From Campylobacter pinnipediorum subsp. pinnipediorum (GTDB lineage: Bacteria > Campylobacterota > Campylobacteria > Campylobacterales > Campylobacteraceae), in the NCBI RefSeq assembly GCF_002021925.1, contig NZ_CP012546.1, positions 124,001 through 188,000 of the forward strand: 64,000 bases of DNA. Reading direction: 5' to 3'. Both the position numbers and the translations under genes were made by a program. Of the stretch, positions 39,922 through 48,866 are shown in pieces. Under the pieces are notes generated by a model, which saw only the letters and a list, made by a program, of their open reading frames with translations, was not told the DNA's origin and did no database searches. Numbering within the stretch: the stretch's first letter is position 1; each line of letters opens with the position of its first letter.

Positions 39922-40248
39922 AATATTATCCTTTTTGATGAAATTTATGATAACCAAATAAAAACTTAAATATTTTTATATAATTATCTTTTAAAAAAAT
40001 AATAACATTTACACTATAACATAATTTTAGTAAAATATAAATAGCTTAACAGTCTAAAATTTAAAATTATGTAAGTTAAAAATTTATATACAAATTTTAG
40101 TTGGTTTTTTAATTGAAATTAATAGAAAAAAATACAAATAAACAGGGATTTTGATTAAAAATTTGATTTTTAATTATTTTTTTGATAAAATCACCGCTTG
40201 CTTAATTTAGAAATAAATAATAATAAACCAAACTTTAAGGATTTAGCA
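39922..40248. other. 327-base intergenic region
   Basis: Divergent gap between the small gene beside efp and rpmE. Very AT-rich with no ORF. It holds the rpmE promoter near its right end. I see no stable hairpins or other RNA signals. Confidence 0.6.
40163..40191 (+). promoter_or_regulatory. sigma-70 promoter for rpmE
   Basis: TTGATT (40163-40168) and TAAAAT (40186-40191) with a 17-base spacer and TTTGA before the -10. It predicts a leader of about 50 bases. Probably drives the run rpmE to trxB at least in part. Confidence 0.6.
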
Positions 40249-40449
40249 ATGAAAAAAGAAATTCATCCTGAATATGTTGAGAGTACTGTAACTTGTGCTT
40301 GCGGTAATACTTTTAAAACAACTTCAAACAAAAGTGAAATAAGAGTTGATATATGCTCTGAGTGCCATCCATTTTTTACAGGTAGTGAAAAAATAGTTGA
40401 CAGTGCTGGTAGAGTTGAGAAATTTAAGAAAAAATACGCATTAAAATAA
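40249..40449 (+). CDS. rpmE: 50S ribosomal protein L31
   Basis: 66 residues from the ATG at 40249, with AAGGAT upstream. A longer upstream frame has no ribosome site. Zinc-ribbon type: cysteines in TCACG and CSECH, as in the C+ form. MKKEIHPEY start and [22 protein letters not shown] are diagnostic. Confidence 0.97.
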   Translation: MKKEIHPEYVESTVTCACGNTFKTTSNKSEIRVDICSECHPFFTGSEKIVDSAGRVEKFKKKYALK

Positions 40450-40453
40450 TAAC

Positions 40454-41266
40454 TTGATATATTTTATTCCTACTCCGATAGGAAATTTAAAAGACATATC
40501 GCTTCACGCACTAGATATTTTGCGTGAATGCGAGATTGTTTTATGTGAAGATACTAGAGTAACCAAATCACTATTTACTCTTTTAAATGATAGATTTAAT
40601 GCAAATATAGATATTTCTAGTTTTATACCGTTTCATACCCATAATTGTTTTGATTTTTTAGATAAGGTTACTTTGGATTTTTTTTCCAAAAATATAGCTT
40701 ATGTTAGTGATGCTGGAATGCCTTGTATAAGCGATCCCGGTGTTGAGCTTGTGAGATATGCACTAAAAAACAATATAAATTATGAGGTTTTGAGCGGTTC
40801 AAATGCCTCTATACTTGCCATTGTTGCTAGTGGAATTCTTGAAAAAGAGTTTATTTTCTTGGGTTTTTTACCCAATAATGGCTCTGAAAGAAAGTTAGCG
40901 ATACAAAATGCGATGCACCTTCCTTATCCTGTAGTTTTGTACGAAAGCCCAAAAAGAATTCTTGAGTTGATACAAAATTTATCAAACATAGATCCCGAAA
41001 GAGAAATTTTTGTAATAAAAGAGGCTACAAAAAAATTTGAAACCAAAATAAAAGACAGTTCAATAAATTTAGTTGAAAAATTAAAAAATATTAACTTAAA
41101 TGGCGAATGGTCAGTGGTTATAGATAAATCAAAAAATGTTCCATCTCAAAGCATAACGGTTGATGATATTTATTCGCTCGATATACCTCCTAAAAATAAA
41201 GCAAAGCTAATCAGTAAAATTACTGGCGAAGATGTAAAAAAAATATATAACAATATTATAAAATAA
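40454..41266 (+). CDS. rsmI: 16S rRNA (cytidine-1402-2'-O) methyltransferase
   Basis: 270 residues of the tetrapyrrole-methylase fold. Start signature IYFIPTPIGNLKDIS, then CEDTRVTKSL, SDAGMPCISDPG and LYESPKRI, the standard RsmI motifs. Modifies C1402 in the decoding centre. TTG start four bases after rpmE with no separate ribosome site, so it is probably translationally coupled. Confidence 0.95.
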   Translation: MIYFIPTPIGNLKDISLHALDILRECEIVLCEDTRVTKSLFTLLNDRFNANIDISSFIPFHTHNCFDFLDKVTLDFFSKNIAYVSDAGMPCISDPGVELVRYALKNNINYEVLSGSNASILAIVASGILEKEFIFLGFLPNNGSERKLAIQNAMHLPYPVVLYESPKRILELIQNLSNIDPEREIFVIKEATKKFETKIKDSSINLVEKLKNINLNGEWSVVIDKSKNVPSQSITVDDIYSLDIPPKNKAKLISKITGEDVKKIYNNIIK

Positions 41267-41302
41267 GTAAATTTTTACTTCTTTTTGGATACTATATATA
41301 CT

Positions 41303-41986
41303 ATGATAATTTACGGAAAACAACTATTTTTACATATTTTACAAAGACATCCAAAAAAACTTGAAGAGGTCTATCTAGCAAAAGATTGCGATAAGGCTTT
41401 ATTTTCTCGTATTTGTGGAACTGGTGCGATCATTAAGCGCGTTGATAACCAAAAGGCTCAGGCTTTGGCTCACGGAGGAAACCATCAAGGTCTTTTAGCT
41501 AAGGTTAGTGAGTTTGAGTTTACTAATCTAAATGAGTTTAAAAAAATGAACTTTATAGTTTTGCTTTACGGTGTTAGCGATGTTGGCAATATAGGCGCGA
41601 TACTTAGAACCGCTTACGGGCTTGGTTGCGATGGCGTGATACTTGTATCAAAAAGCATAAATATAGAAGGCGTGCTGCGTAGTAGTAGTGGTGCAGCATA
41701 TGAGATACCTATAGCCTTGTGTGATGATGGACTTAGCCTTATAAACGAACTAAAACAAATTGGCTTTTTTGTATATTCTACTGATAGTAATGGCAAAGAT
41801 GTAAGAAAGGCCGAGTTTAGTAAAGAAAAAAAAGTTCTTATTATGGGAAGTGAGGGCGAAGGAATACCTCAAAAAGTTATTAAAAAAAGTGATGAATGTA
41901 TAGGTATAAAATTAAAAAATAACTTTGATTCTTTAAACGTAAGTGCCTCTTTTGCGATAATTTGTGATAGGATTATAAATGAATGA
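41303..41986 (+). CDS. TrmH/SpoU-family 23S rRNA 2'-O-methyltransferase
   Basis: 227 residues from the ATG at 41303 (MIIYGKQLFLHIL, the usual start); a TTG six codons upstream is possible. Short substrate-binding N-terminus, then the SPOUT knot with the three motifs: LYGVSDVGNIGAILRTA, LIMGSEGEGI and SLNVSASFAIICDR. Closest to RlmB (G2251), though the target is not proven. Overlaps the next gene by eight bases. Confidence 0.88.
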   Translation: MIIYGKQLFLHILQRHPKKLEEVYLAKDCDKALFSRICGTGAIIKRVDNQKAQALAHGGNHQGLLAKVSEFEFTNLNEFKKMNFIVLLYGVSDVGNIGAILRTAYGLGCDGVILVSKSINIEGVLRSSSGAAYEIPIALCDDGLSLINELKQIGFFVYSTDSNGKDVRKAEFSKEKKVLIMGSEGEGIPQKVIKKSDECIGIKLKNNFDSLNVSASFAIICDRIINE

Positions 41987-43037
41987 TTTAAATATTTTAA
42001 AAGATGTTGGATTGAAAGAAGTTTCAAGGAAAACTTATATAGGAAGAGAATTTCTAGAACATATAGTAAATAAAGACTACGAAAAGCTAACTCATGTAAA
42101 TGTCAATGGATATATAAAAATTTTACAGCGCGAATATGGCATTGATCTTAGTGAGTGGATACAAGAGTATGAACAGTATTGTAAAGACAATAAAATAAAT
42201 GAAGCCTTAAGAACAAAGGTTGACCCAAAGCTTAAATCATATACAGGTAGTGGTGTTGGTACAAATAATGTATCAGGTAGCTCTCTTGGGTGGCTTTTAT
42301 GGCTTTTGATATTTATTGTTTTTATAGTGGCTTCCTATTTTTTAGATGCATACAAATATATAGAGTCTTTGCCTGATATTTTTGAGGATAAAAATAGAAG
42401 TGTCGTTTATTCTGATTCTAGTGTGGTGCAAGAGGTCTCTAAAAATATTAGTGTTACACAAGAAAATGTAAATATACCAGCTACAAATAAAAGCAAAGAG
42501 CAAAACATTAGTGTAGAAATTTCATTTGAACAACAAAATACAAAAGCTTTAAATGATATATCTTCTAATAGTACTGATAATAATTTAAGCAAAGAAGAGC
42601 CTGCAGATAATTTAAATCCAGAAGAAGTATTATCTAAAACTGATATGGCAACAGAAGAAATCAAAAACGAAAGCGATTTAAATGCTACTTTGGTATCTGA
42701 AACAAATGAAGATGGGCTAAAAAAAGAATACGAGATGGGAATTTCTGTTGCTAAAGGAAAAAATGGTTATATTGTTCCAAAAAGTAAAGTTTGGATAGGC
42801 GTTATTGACCTAAAAAATAAAACCAAAAAATCATCTACTGTATCTGAGAGATATGATTTGGATTTAACCGGAGAAAAACTAATAGTTTGCGGAAATGGAA
42901 ATATTGTAATACATATTGATGATGAGCAAAAAACTTTTGATCCAGGTCGTGCCGCAAGATTTTTAATAAAAGATGGTGATATTAGATTTTTGACATATGA
43001 TGAGTTTTTGAGCCTAAATGGTGGTAAATCGTGGTAA
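41979..43037 (+). CDS. RodZ-like membrane protein
   Basis: 352 residues. N-terminal HTH_25-like domain (LKEVSRKTYIGREFLEHIV and the following GYIKILQREYGIDLSEW pattern seen in RodZ), one membrane helix at about 102-122, a long Ser/Asn/Glu-rich periplasmic linker (about 130-250), and a beta-rich C-terminal domain (VWIGVIDLKNKTKKSS to the end) like the RodZ DUF4115 domain. RodZ couples MreB to the wall machinery. The assignment rests on architecture, not a strong motif. Overlaps its neighbours on both sides. Confidence 0.65.
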   Translation: MNDLNILKDVGLKEVSRKTYIGREFLEHIVNKDYEKLTHVNVNGYIKILQREYGIDLSEWIQEYEQYCKDNKINEALRTKVDPKLKSYTGSGVGTNNVSGSSLGWLLWLLIFIVFIVASYFLDAYKYIESLPDIFEDKNRSVVYSDSSVVQEVSKNISVTQENVNIPATNKSKEQNISVEISFEQQNTKALNDISSNSTDNNLSKEEPADNLNPEEVLSKTDMATEEIKNESDLNATLVSETNEDGLKKEYEMGISVAKGKNGYIVPKSKVWIGVIDLKNKTKKSSTVSERYDLDLTGEKLIVCGNGNIVIHIDDEQKTFDPGRAARFLIKDGDIRFLTYDEFLSLNGGKSW

Positions 43038-43666
43038 AAATTATTGCTTATTTAGCAATATGTATAAATATAATAATAGCAGATAGCTATATTAATTTAA
43101 ATTTTACTACCGATAGTAATGTCTCTTCATCAATACTTGTAAAGAGTATAAATCAAAGCTTGGATGATATTAACTCGAGAGTTTTTAAGATAAATAGGTT
43201 TTCAAATAAAAATCCATTCATTTACTCTGTGAGTGTTTGGAGAGATTATTCTGTTAATTTAAATGATATAAGGGGTGAGTTTTTAAAACATGGAATTGAA
43301 ATTTTAAAAACTGAAATTTCTTTAAATGCTATAAATTTTACACTCAAAGTAGATAATTTGCACATGCAATTAAACAATATTGATTTTAAGAATGAGGTTT
43401 TTATTCAAAGAGGCAAATCTAATTATCTTGTAAATTTACATGGTGCTTCAAAAGTGGCTATATACCCACAGGAAAAAAGCCAGTGGCTAGCACTTATTAG
43501 GATTTATGATAAGGATTTAAAATATATTACAACTATACAAGAAACAAAACCAGTTTCTAAAGTTACGTTTGATATTTTTGATGATTATTATTATGCTCTT
43601 GTTGGCGATAGTGTTGATGTAAGCAATATAAAAGGCGGGCTGATTTTAAAATTTATTAAGGAGTAG
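43031..43666 (+). CDS. periplasmic protein of unknown function
   Basis: 211 residues from a GTG at 43031. Hydrophobic N-terminus (IIAYLAICINIIIA) reads as a signal peptide. The rest is beta-rich with no domain I know. It overlaps the RodZ-like gene by seven bases, and the same pair occurs in C. jejuni as I recall, so the two products may work together in the envelope. Confidence 0.65.
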   Translation: MVKIIAYLAICINIIIADSYINLNFTTDSNVSSSILVKSINQSLDDINSRVFKINRFSNKNPFIYSVSVWRDYSVNLNDIRGEFLKHGIEILKTEISLNAINFTLKVDNLHMQLNNIDFKNEVFIQRGKSNYLVNLHGASKVAIYPQEKSQWLALIRIYDKDLKYITTIQETKPVSKVTFDIFDDYYYALVGDSVDVSNIKGGLILKFIKE

Positions 43667-43671
43667 GCTTT

Positions 43672-44480
43672 ATGTTTGATGAGATTCGTTTCAATACAAT
43701 TGAGCGACTTCCAAATTATATTTTTGCTGAAGCTAATGCTATAACAATGGCCGCAATAAGAAATGGTCAGGATATTATAGATTTTTTTACAGGAAATCCT
43801 AAAAGTAGAACTCTTCAATATATCGTAGATAAATTTTGCGAAAACATAAATAAAGACAAAACTCATAGCTATTCAGTTTTGGCTGGAATTTATAAATTAA
43901 AATTAGCGATTTGTAATTGTCATAACAGAAAATATAATGCAAACCTAGATCAAGAAACCCAAGCTGTTGTCGTTAGTGCTAGTAAAGAATGTTTTGAAGC
44001 CACAACAAATCACGGAGATGTTGTGGTTATTCCAGTTCCAGCTTATCCTATACACACTCAGGCATTTTTGATATCGTGTTCAAATGTTGTTAAAATGCCC
44101 CTTATTTATAATGAAAAATATGAGTTAGATGAGAATAAATTCTTTGACGGCTTGATAAGCACAATTAAAAACATCTCTCCAAAACCAAAATATGTTGTTG
44201 TGAGTTTTTCACATAATCTAACAACCGTAACAGTTCAAAAAAGTTTTTGTGAGAGATTGATTGCTCTGTCAAAACAAGAGAGATTTTATATCATATCCGA
44301 TATAGCGACTTTTGATGTATATAAAACACCAATTTTGACAAATGGTTGTCTTGCTGTAAGCCCCAGAGTTGGTTTTAGTAAAGCTGGTGGTAGCTATCTG
44401 AGAATAGCTTTATAGAAAATGAAAATATAATAAGACAAGTAGTAAGAAATATAAAAAAATATTTAAAAGAGTTTGAATGA
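43672..44480 (+). pseudogene. decayed aminotransferase (class I/II, AlaA/DAP-type)
   Basis: The open frame gives 247 residues, against about 400 in the family. The N-terminal half is recognisable: GNPKSRTLQYIVDKFCE, THSYSVLAGIYKLKLAICN, VVVIPVPAYPIHTQAF. After SDIATFDVYKTPILT the protein jumps straight to the C-terminal PRVGFSKAGGSYLRIAL. About 150 residues including the PLP-binding lysine segment (SKSYNMxGWR type) are missing. One missing base then creates TAG at 44413. In the corrected frame the tail continues IENENIIRQVVRNIKKYL and ends at TGA 44480, overlapping the hom start in ATGA. Also lost is the usual segment after SKE. Enzymatic function is very unlikely. Confidence 0.85.
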
Positions 44481-45748
44481 ATGTAGCAGTTTTAGGTGTA
44501 GGAACAGTTGGGGAACAGGTTGTAAAGATATTGCAAGAGCATAAAGATCTTATTTTTGCAAGATCTGGTAAAGAGATAAACCCTGTTGTTGGGGTTGTAA
44601 GAAATTTACAAAAAGATAGAGATGTAAATATAGAACTTACCGATGATTTGGACTCTGTTTTAAACAGAACAGATATAGATGTCTATGTTGAGCTTATGGG
44701 AGGCATAGATAAATCATACGAAGTTGTAAAATATGCTTTGCAAAATAAAAAAGCGGTAGTTACAGCAAATAAAGCGCTTTTAGCTTATTATAGGTATGAG
44801 CTTCAAAAGATAGCTGGAGAAACTCCTTTTGGCTTTGAAGCTAGTGTCGCTGGTGCTATACCTATTATAAAATCTTTAAGAGAAGGTCTTAGCGCAAATA
44901 ATATATGTTCTATAGAGGGCATAATGAACGGAACTAGCAATTATATACTTACATCTATGATGAAAAGTGATACTAATTTTGCTGAGGCTCTTAAAAAAGC
45001 TCAAGAGCTTGGTTATGCAGAGGCTGATCCGACATTTGATATAGGTGGTTTTGATGCAGCACATAAACTTTTAATACTTGCAAGTATAGCTTATGGTATC
45101 GATGCTAAACCAGAGGATATTTTGATAGAGGGAATTGACCGCATAAATAGGGCGGACATATTTTTTGTTAATGATTTTGAATACACGATAAAACTTTTAG
45201 GTATAGCGAAAAAAGTTGAAAACAAAGTAGAATTGAGAGTTCATCCTACGCTAATACCAAAAAATAAAATGTTGGCAAAAGTTGATGGTGTAATGAATGC
45301 TATAAGTGTTATAAGCGATTGTGCTGGAGAGAGTATGCTTTATGGTGCTGGAGCTGGTGGAAAAGCCACAGCAAGTGCTGTTATAAGTGATTTGATAGAT
45401 ATAGCAAGAGGTACAAATTTGCCTATGCTAGGATATAAAGATCCACAAAAAGCAGATAACTTTGAGCTTTTGCAAAAAGATCAGATACAAACAAAGTATT
45501 ATTTTAGACTTGAGGTTGAAGATAAGGTGGGTGTTTTAGCAACCATAACTAATATTATGAGTCAAAATAATCTATCAGTAGATAGCTTTTTGCAAAAACC
45601 ACATTTGATTTCGGATGATGACAATATGGCAACGCTATTTTTTATAACTCATACTAGTTATGAATCCGATGTAAATAATTTTATAGATTTGGTAAAAAAA
45701 GAAAGTTTTATAAAAGCCGAACCTTTTATGATGAGAATAGAGGAGTAG
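44477..45748 (+). CDS. hom: homoserine dehydrogenase
   Basis: 423 residues. Reduces aspartate semialdehyde to homoserine for Thr and Met. N-terminal Rossmann motif VAVLGVGTVGEQV, the catalytic region GIMNGTSNYIL and EADPTFDIGGFDAAHKLLIL, and a C-terminal ACT domain (YYFRLEVEDKVGVLATITN) for threonine feedback. The ATG at 44477 overlaps the ancestral stop of the decayed aminotransferase. Followed directly by yraN. Confidence 0.97.
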   Translation: MNVAVLGVGTVGEQVVKILQEHKDLIFARSGKEINPVVGVVRNLQKDRDVNIELTDDLDSVLNRTDIDVYVELMGGIDKSYEVVKYALQNKKAVVTANKALLAYYRYELQKIAGETPFGFEASVAGAIPIIKSLREGLSANNICSIEGIMNGTSNYILTSMMKSDTNFAEALKKAQELGYAEADPTFDIGGFDAAHKLLILASIAYGIDAKPEDILIEGIDRINRADIFFVNDFEYTIKLLGIAKKVENKVELRVHPTLIPKNKMLAKVDGVMNAISVISDCAGESMLYGAGAGGKATASAVISDLIDIARGTNLPMLGYKDPQKADNFELLQKDQIQTKYYFRLEVEDKVGVLATITNIMSQNNLSVDSFLQKPHLISDDDNMATLFFITHTSYESDVNNFIDLVKKESFIKAEPFMMRIEE

Positions 45749-46087
45749 TTGGGACTAAAGGAGTATCTTTTTGGAAAAACAAGTGAAGATAAGGCTTGTG
45801 AATACCTAAAAGGCTTAGGGTTTAAAATTTTAGAAAGAAATTTTCATTCGAAATTTGGTGAGATAGACATAATCGCCATAGATGAAAATTCTATAGTTTC
45901 TTTTGTTGAGGTAAAGGCTAGTGAAAAATACGATGCTGCATTTAGACTGACAAAGGGAAAAATGGATAAAATTATAAAAACAATAAATTATTATTTTATG
46001 ATAAATAAACTTGAGTATGATTTTGAGATAAGTTTTATTATTATTAATGGATGTGAAATCAAATTAATAAGAAATATTAGTTTATAA
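45749..46087 (+). CDS. yraN: YraN-family (UPF0102) endonuclease-like protein
   Basis: 112 residues, TTG start immediately after the hom stop. PD-(D/E)xK-like core: KILERNFHSKFGEIDIIAID and FVEVKAS. Family function is not established; a role in DNA processing is assumed. The order hom-yraN-trxA-trxB fits the conserved Campylobacter arrangement. Confidence 0.85.
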   Translation: MGLKEYLFGKTSEDKACEYLKGLGFKILERNFHSKFGEIDIIAIDENSIVSFVEVKASEKYDAAFRLTKGKMDKIIKTINYYFMINKLEYDFEISFIIINGCEIKLIRNISL

Positions 46088-46123
46088 AAATTATTATTTA
46101 TATAAGATTTAAAATTTTTTGTG

Positions 46124-46129
46124 TATAAT
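46124..46129 (+). promoter_or_regulatory. -10 box of trxA
   Basis: TATAAT after GTG, 30 bases before the trxA ATG, which has a strong AAGGAG ribosome site. It gives trxA, the next gene and trxB their own promoter. Confidence 0.5.
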
Positions 46130-46158
46130 GGTGTTAAAATTATTTTAAGGAGATAAAA

Positions 46159-46473
46159 ATGGGAAAATACATAGAACTTACATCAGAGAATTTTGATGTT
46201 GCAAAAGAGGGAGTTGCTTTGGTTGATTTTTGGGCACCTTGGTGTGGACCTTGCAGAATGTTAGCTCCTGTTATAGATGAATTGGCTGAGGAGTTTGATG
46301 GAAAAGCAAAAATTTGCAAGGTTAATACCGATGAGGTTCAAGAACTTGCTGTTGAGTATGGCATAAGATCAATTCCTACAATACTATTTTTTAAAGATGG
46401 TGAAGTTGTTGAGCAAATGGTAGGTGCTCAGTCAAAACAAGCTCTTGTAAGTAAGTTAAACTCACTTCTTTAA
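46159..46473 (+). CDS. trxA: thioredoxin
   Basis: 104 residues with the redox site WCGPC ([10 protein letters not shown]), the buried Asp in DFWAPW and cis-Pro in SIPTILFF. Reduces protein disulphides in the cytoplasm with electrons from TrxB. Its stop overlaps the next ATG by one base. Confidence 0.98.
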   Translation: MGKYIELTSENFDVAKEGVALVDFWAPWCGPCRMLAPVIDELAEEFDGKAKICKVNTDEVQELAVEYGIRSIPTILFFKDGEVVEQMVGAQSKQALVSKLNSLL

Positions 46474-46916
46474 TGAAAAAAACAAATAGAGGAAATCTTT
46501 TTCCTCTAACATATGTTTTTGCTTCGTTTTTTGGTGCTGCCATGATTGCTGGTGTGTTTGCATACAACAATTATCGTTTTTCACAATATAAATTTATTGA
46601 TTTTTCTGAATTGATTTTTTATGAACAAGGTGATATATTTGTTCCAAAGAATGATGAATATATGCTTGTTGTCTACAGTTCAAATCAGTCAAATTTTGAA
46701 AAATTTGAAAACAATTTAAATATAAAAACCATAGCGATTGATATAATGCAAAAAAAACGTGAAAACAAATCAAATATAAGTTATATAAGCTCTGATATAA
46801 ACACTATTTTAAAACTTTTAAATACATTCAATATCACAAGTATTCCAAGTAGCGTTAAGATAGTTCATCAAAAAAATCAGATTTATAAACAAGACTCAAA
46901 AATAAATAAAATTTAA
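46473..46916 (+). CDS. membrane-anchored thioredoxin-like protein without cysteines
   Basis: 147 residues. One N-terminal membrane helix (about 12-30), then a soluble domain whose order of strands and the late [15 protein letters not shown] recall the cis-Pro end of a thioredoxin fold. There is no cysteine anywhere, so it cannot do disulphide exchange. The basic N-terminus (KKTNRGN) predicts an N-in topology with the domain outside. Tightly placed between trxA and trxB (overlap of one base, gap of 14). Confidence 0.6.
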   Translation: MKKTNRGNLFPLTYVFASFFGAAMIAGVFAYNNYRFSQYKFIDFSELIFYEQGDIFVPKNDEYMLVVYSSNQSNFEKFENNLNIKTIAIDIMQKKRENKSNISYISSDINTILKLLNTFNITSIPSSVKIVHQKNQIYKQDSKINKI

Positions 46917-46930
46917 TAAAGGAAATAAAC

Positions 46931-47869
46931 ATGCTTGATTTAGCTATTATAGGTGGTGGTCCAGCTGGTCTTAGTGCGGGGCTTTATGCAACTCGTGGCG
47001 GGCTTAAAAATGTTGTAATGTTTGAAAAAGGCGAACCAGGTGGTCAAATAACATCTAGTTCTGAGATAGAAAACTATCCTGGACAAAAAAAACCCGGCGA
47101 GAGTGGTTTTGAGTTTATGAGTACTTGGTGGGATCAATGTAGCCACTTTGGTTTAGTTAATAAATGGGCTAATGTTGCTCAAGTTATTCAAAATGAAGAT
47201 AAAACTTTTACTATAAAATTAGATAATGGAGAAAGCGAATTAGCAAAAGCTGTAATAGTTTGCACTGGTTCAACTCCTAGAAGAGCCGGTTTTGAAGGCG
47301 AAAATAAATTCTTTGGTAGAGGCGTAAGCACCTGTGCTACTTGTGATGGATTTTTCTATAAAGATAAAGAGGTAGCTGTTTTAGGCGGTGGAGATACTGC
47401 CATTGAAGAGGCTTTGTATTTATCAAATATTTGTTCAAAAGTTTATGTTGTTCATAGGCGTGATGAGTTTAGAGCGGCTCCTGTAACAGTTGAAAAAGCT
47501 AAGAAAAATGAAAAGATAGAGTTTATAACAAATGCAACTATCAAAGAGGCTTATGGAGATAATGCAGGGTTAAATGGCATTGTTTTAAATACTCCTGATG
47601 GAGAAAAAGAGCTTGAAGTTCCTGGTATATTTACATTTGTTGGTCTTAATGTAAATAATGAAATTTTAAAGCAAGATGATGGAAGTTTTTTATGTAAAAT
47701 GGATCAAAACGGACAAGTTGAAGTTGATTTAAGAATGAAAACAAGCGTAGATGGTCTTTTTGCTGCCGGTGATTTAAGAACTCAAGCTCCAAAACAAGTT
47801 GTTTCTGCTGCTGCCGATGGTGCAGTTGCCGCACTTAGTGTTTTAAGTTATATAGAGAGCTTGCATTAA
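46931..47869 (+). CDS. trxB: thioredoxin reductase
   Basis: 312 residues. FAD site [21 protein letters not shown], redox pair CATC ([11 protein letters not shown]), NADPH site [12 protein letters not shown] and C-terminal FAD motif [17 protein letters not shown]. Low-molecular-weight type. Ends the trx group, followed by a strong terminator. Confidence 0.98.
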   Translation: MLDLAIIGGGPAGLSAGLYATRGGLKNVVMFEKGEPGGQITSSSEIENYPGQKKPGESGFEFMSTWWDQCSHFGLVNKWANVAQVIQNEDKTFTIKLDNGESELAKAVIVCTGSTPRRAGFEGENKFFGRGVSTCATCDGFFYKDKEVAVLGGGDTAIEEALYLSNICSKVYVVHRRDEFRAAPVTVEKAKKNEKIEFITNATIKEAYGDNAGLNGIVLNTPDGEKELEVPGIFTFVGLNVNNEILKQDDGSFLCKMDQNGQVEVDLRMKTSVDGLFAAGDLRTQAPKQVVSAAADGAVAALSVLSYIESLH

Positions 47870-47885
47870 GATTTAAATTTTTAAT

Positions 47886-47918
47886 AGCCGGGTTTGGGAT
47901 TTAAAATCCGGCTTTTTT
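47886..47918. terminator. terminator between trxB and accA
   Basis: AGCCGGGTTT (47886-47895) pairs with AAATCCGGCT (47904-47913) over ten bases including one G-U, followed by a T-run. A classic intrinsic terminator for trxB; the convergent accA ends just beyond and may share it. Confidence 0.85.
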
Positions 47919-48852
47919 ATTCTTCGTATGCACCTATGGATAAAATTTTATCCATTCTAATTTTAACTAGTTCATCTTTATCTATCTTGCTTAATTCTTC
48001 TAATTGATTCAAGAAATAGTTTCCTAGCTCTTTTGCGGCATCTACTTTGTTTCTGTGTGCTCCATTGATAGGCTCATTGATGACATCATCAATAAGATTT
48101 AGCTTTTTTAAATCGTCAGCTGTTATTTTCATGGCTTTTGTTGCTTGTTCTTGTTTGCTAGGATCGTTCCATAAGATAGCAGCACATCCCTCTGGAGATA
48201 TTACCGAAAATATAGAGTTTTTCATCATTGCAAGTTTATCAGCAACTCCTATAGCTAAAGCTCCACCGCTTCCGCCTTCTCCTATAACTACAGCTATGGT
48301 TATGGTTTTTAAATTTGCAAACTCAAAAAGGTTCTTAGCTATTGCTTCGCTTTGACCGCGTTCTTCTGCTCCTATTCCAGGATAGGCACCTGGTGTGTCT
48401 ATTAGGAACAGTATAGGTAGATTAAACTTTTCTGCCATTTTAGCAACTCTTAAAGCTTTTCTATAACCTTCAGGATTTGGCATACCAAAGTTTCTTTTTA
48501 ATTTATTCTTTGTGCCTCTGCCTTTTTGTTCGCCTATCACAACGACTTTTTTACCACTTAAATATCCTATAAAACAAACTATTGCGGGATCATCACGAAA
48601 TGCTCTATCTCCATGAATTTCATAATAATCAGATAGCAATAATCTCACATAGTCTATAGCGTATGGTCTGTCTGGATGTCTTGCAAGTTGCAAACGTTGA
48701 TATTCATTTAAATTCTTATAAACTTTTGCAACTTCTTTTTCTAAGTTTTTATTTAAAATTTCAACGGCATGTTCATCGCCGCGTATTTTGGCTGTAGCGA
48801 TATCATCATCTATTTGTTTGATATTTTTTTCAAAATCTAAATAGCTTGACAT
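47917..48852 (-). CDS. accA: acetyl-CoA carboxylase carboxyltransferase subunit alpha
   Basis: 311 residues. Transfers the carboxyl group from carboxybiotin to acetyl-CoA with AccD. Helical N-terminus, [13 protein letters not shown], then the crotonase-like core ([25 protein letters not shown] and [17 protein letters not shown]). Last gene of the unit gpmI-fabG-acpP-fabF-accA, 14 bases after fabF. Confidence 0.97.
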   Translation of the reverse strand: MSSYLDFEKNIKQIDDDIATAKIRGDEHAVEILNKNLEKEVAKVYKNLNEYQRLQLARHPDRPYAIDYVRLLLSDYYEIHGDRAFRDDPAIVCFIGYLSGKKVVVIGEQKGRGTKNKLKRNFGMPNPEGYRKALRVAKMAEKFNLPILFLIDTPGAYPGIGAEERGQSEAIAKNLFEFANLKTITIAVVIGEGGSGGALAIGVADKLAMMKNSIFSVISPEGCAAILWNDPSKQEQATKAMKITADDLKKLNLIDDVINEPINGAHRNKVDAAKELGNYFLNQLEELSKIDKDELVKIRMDKILSIGAYEE

Positions 48853-48866
48853 TGCTAAATCCTTTT

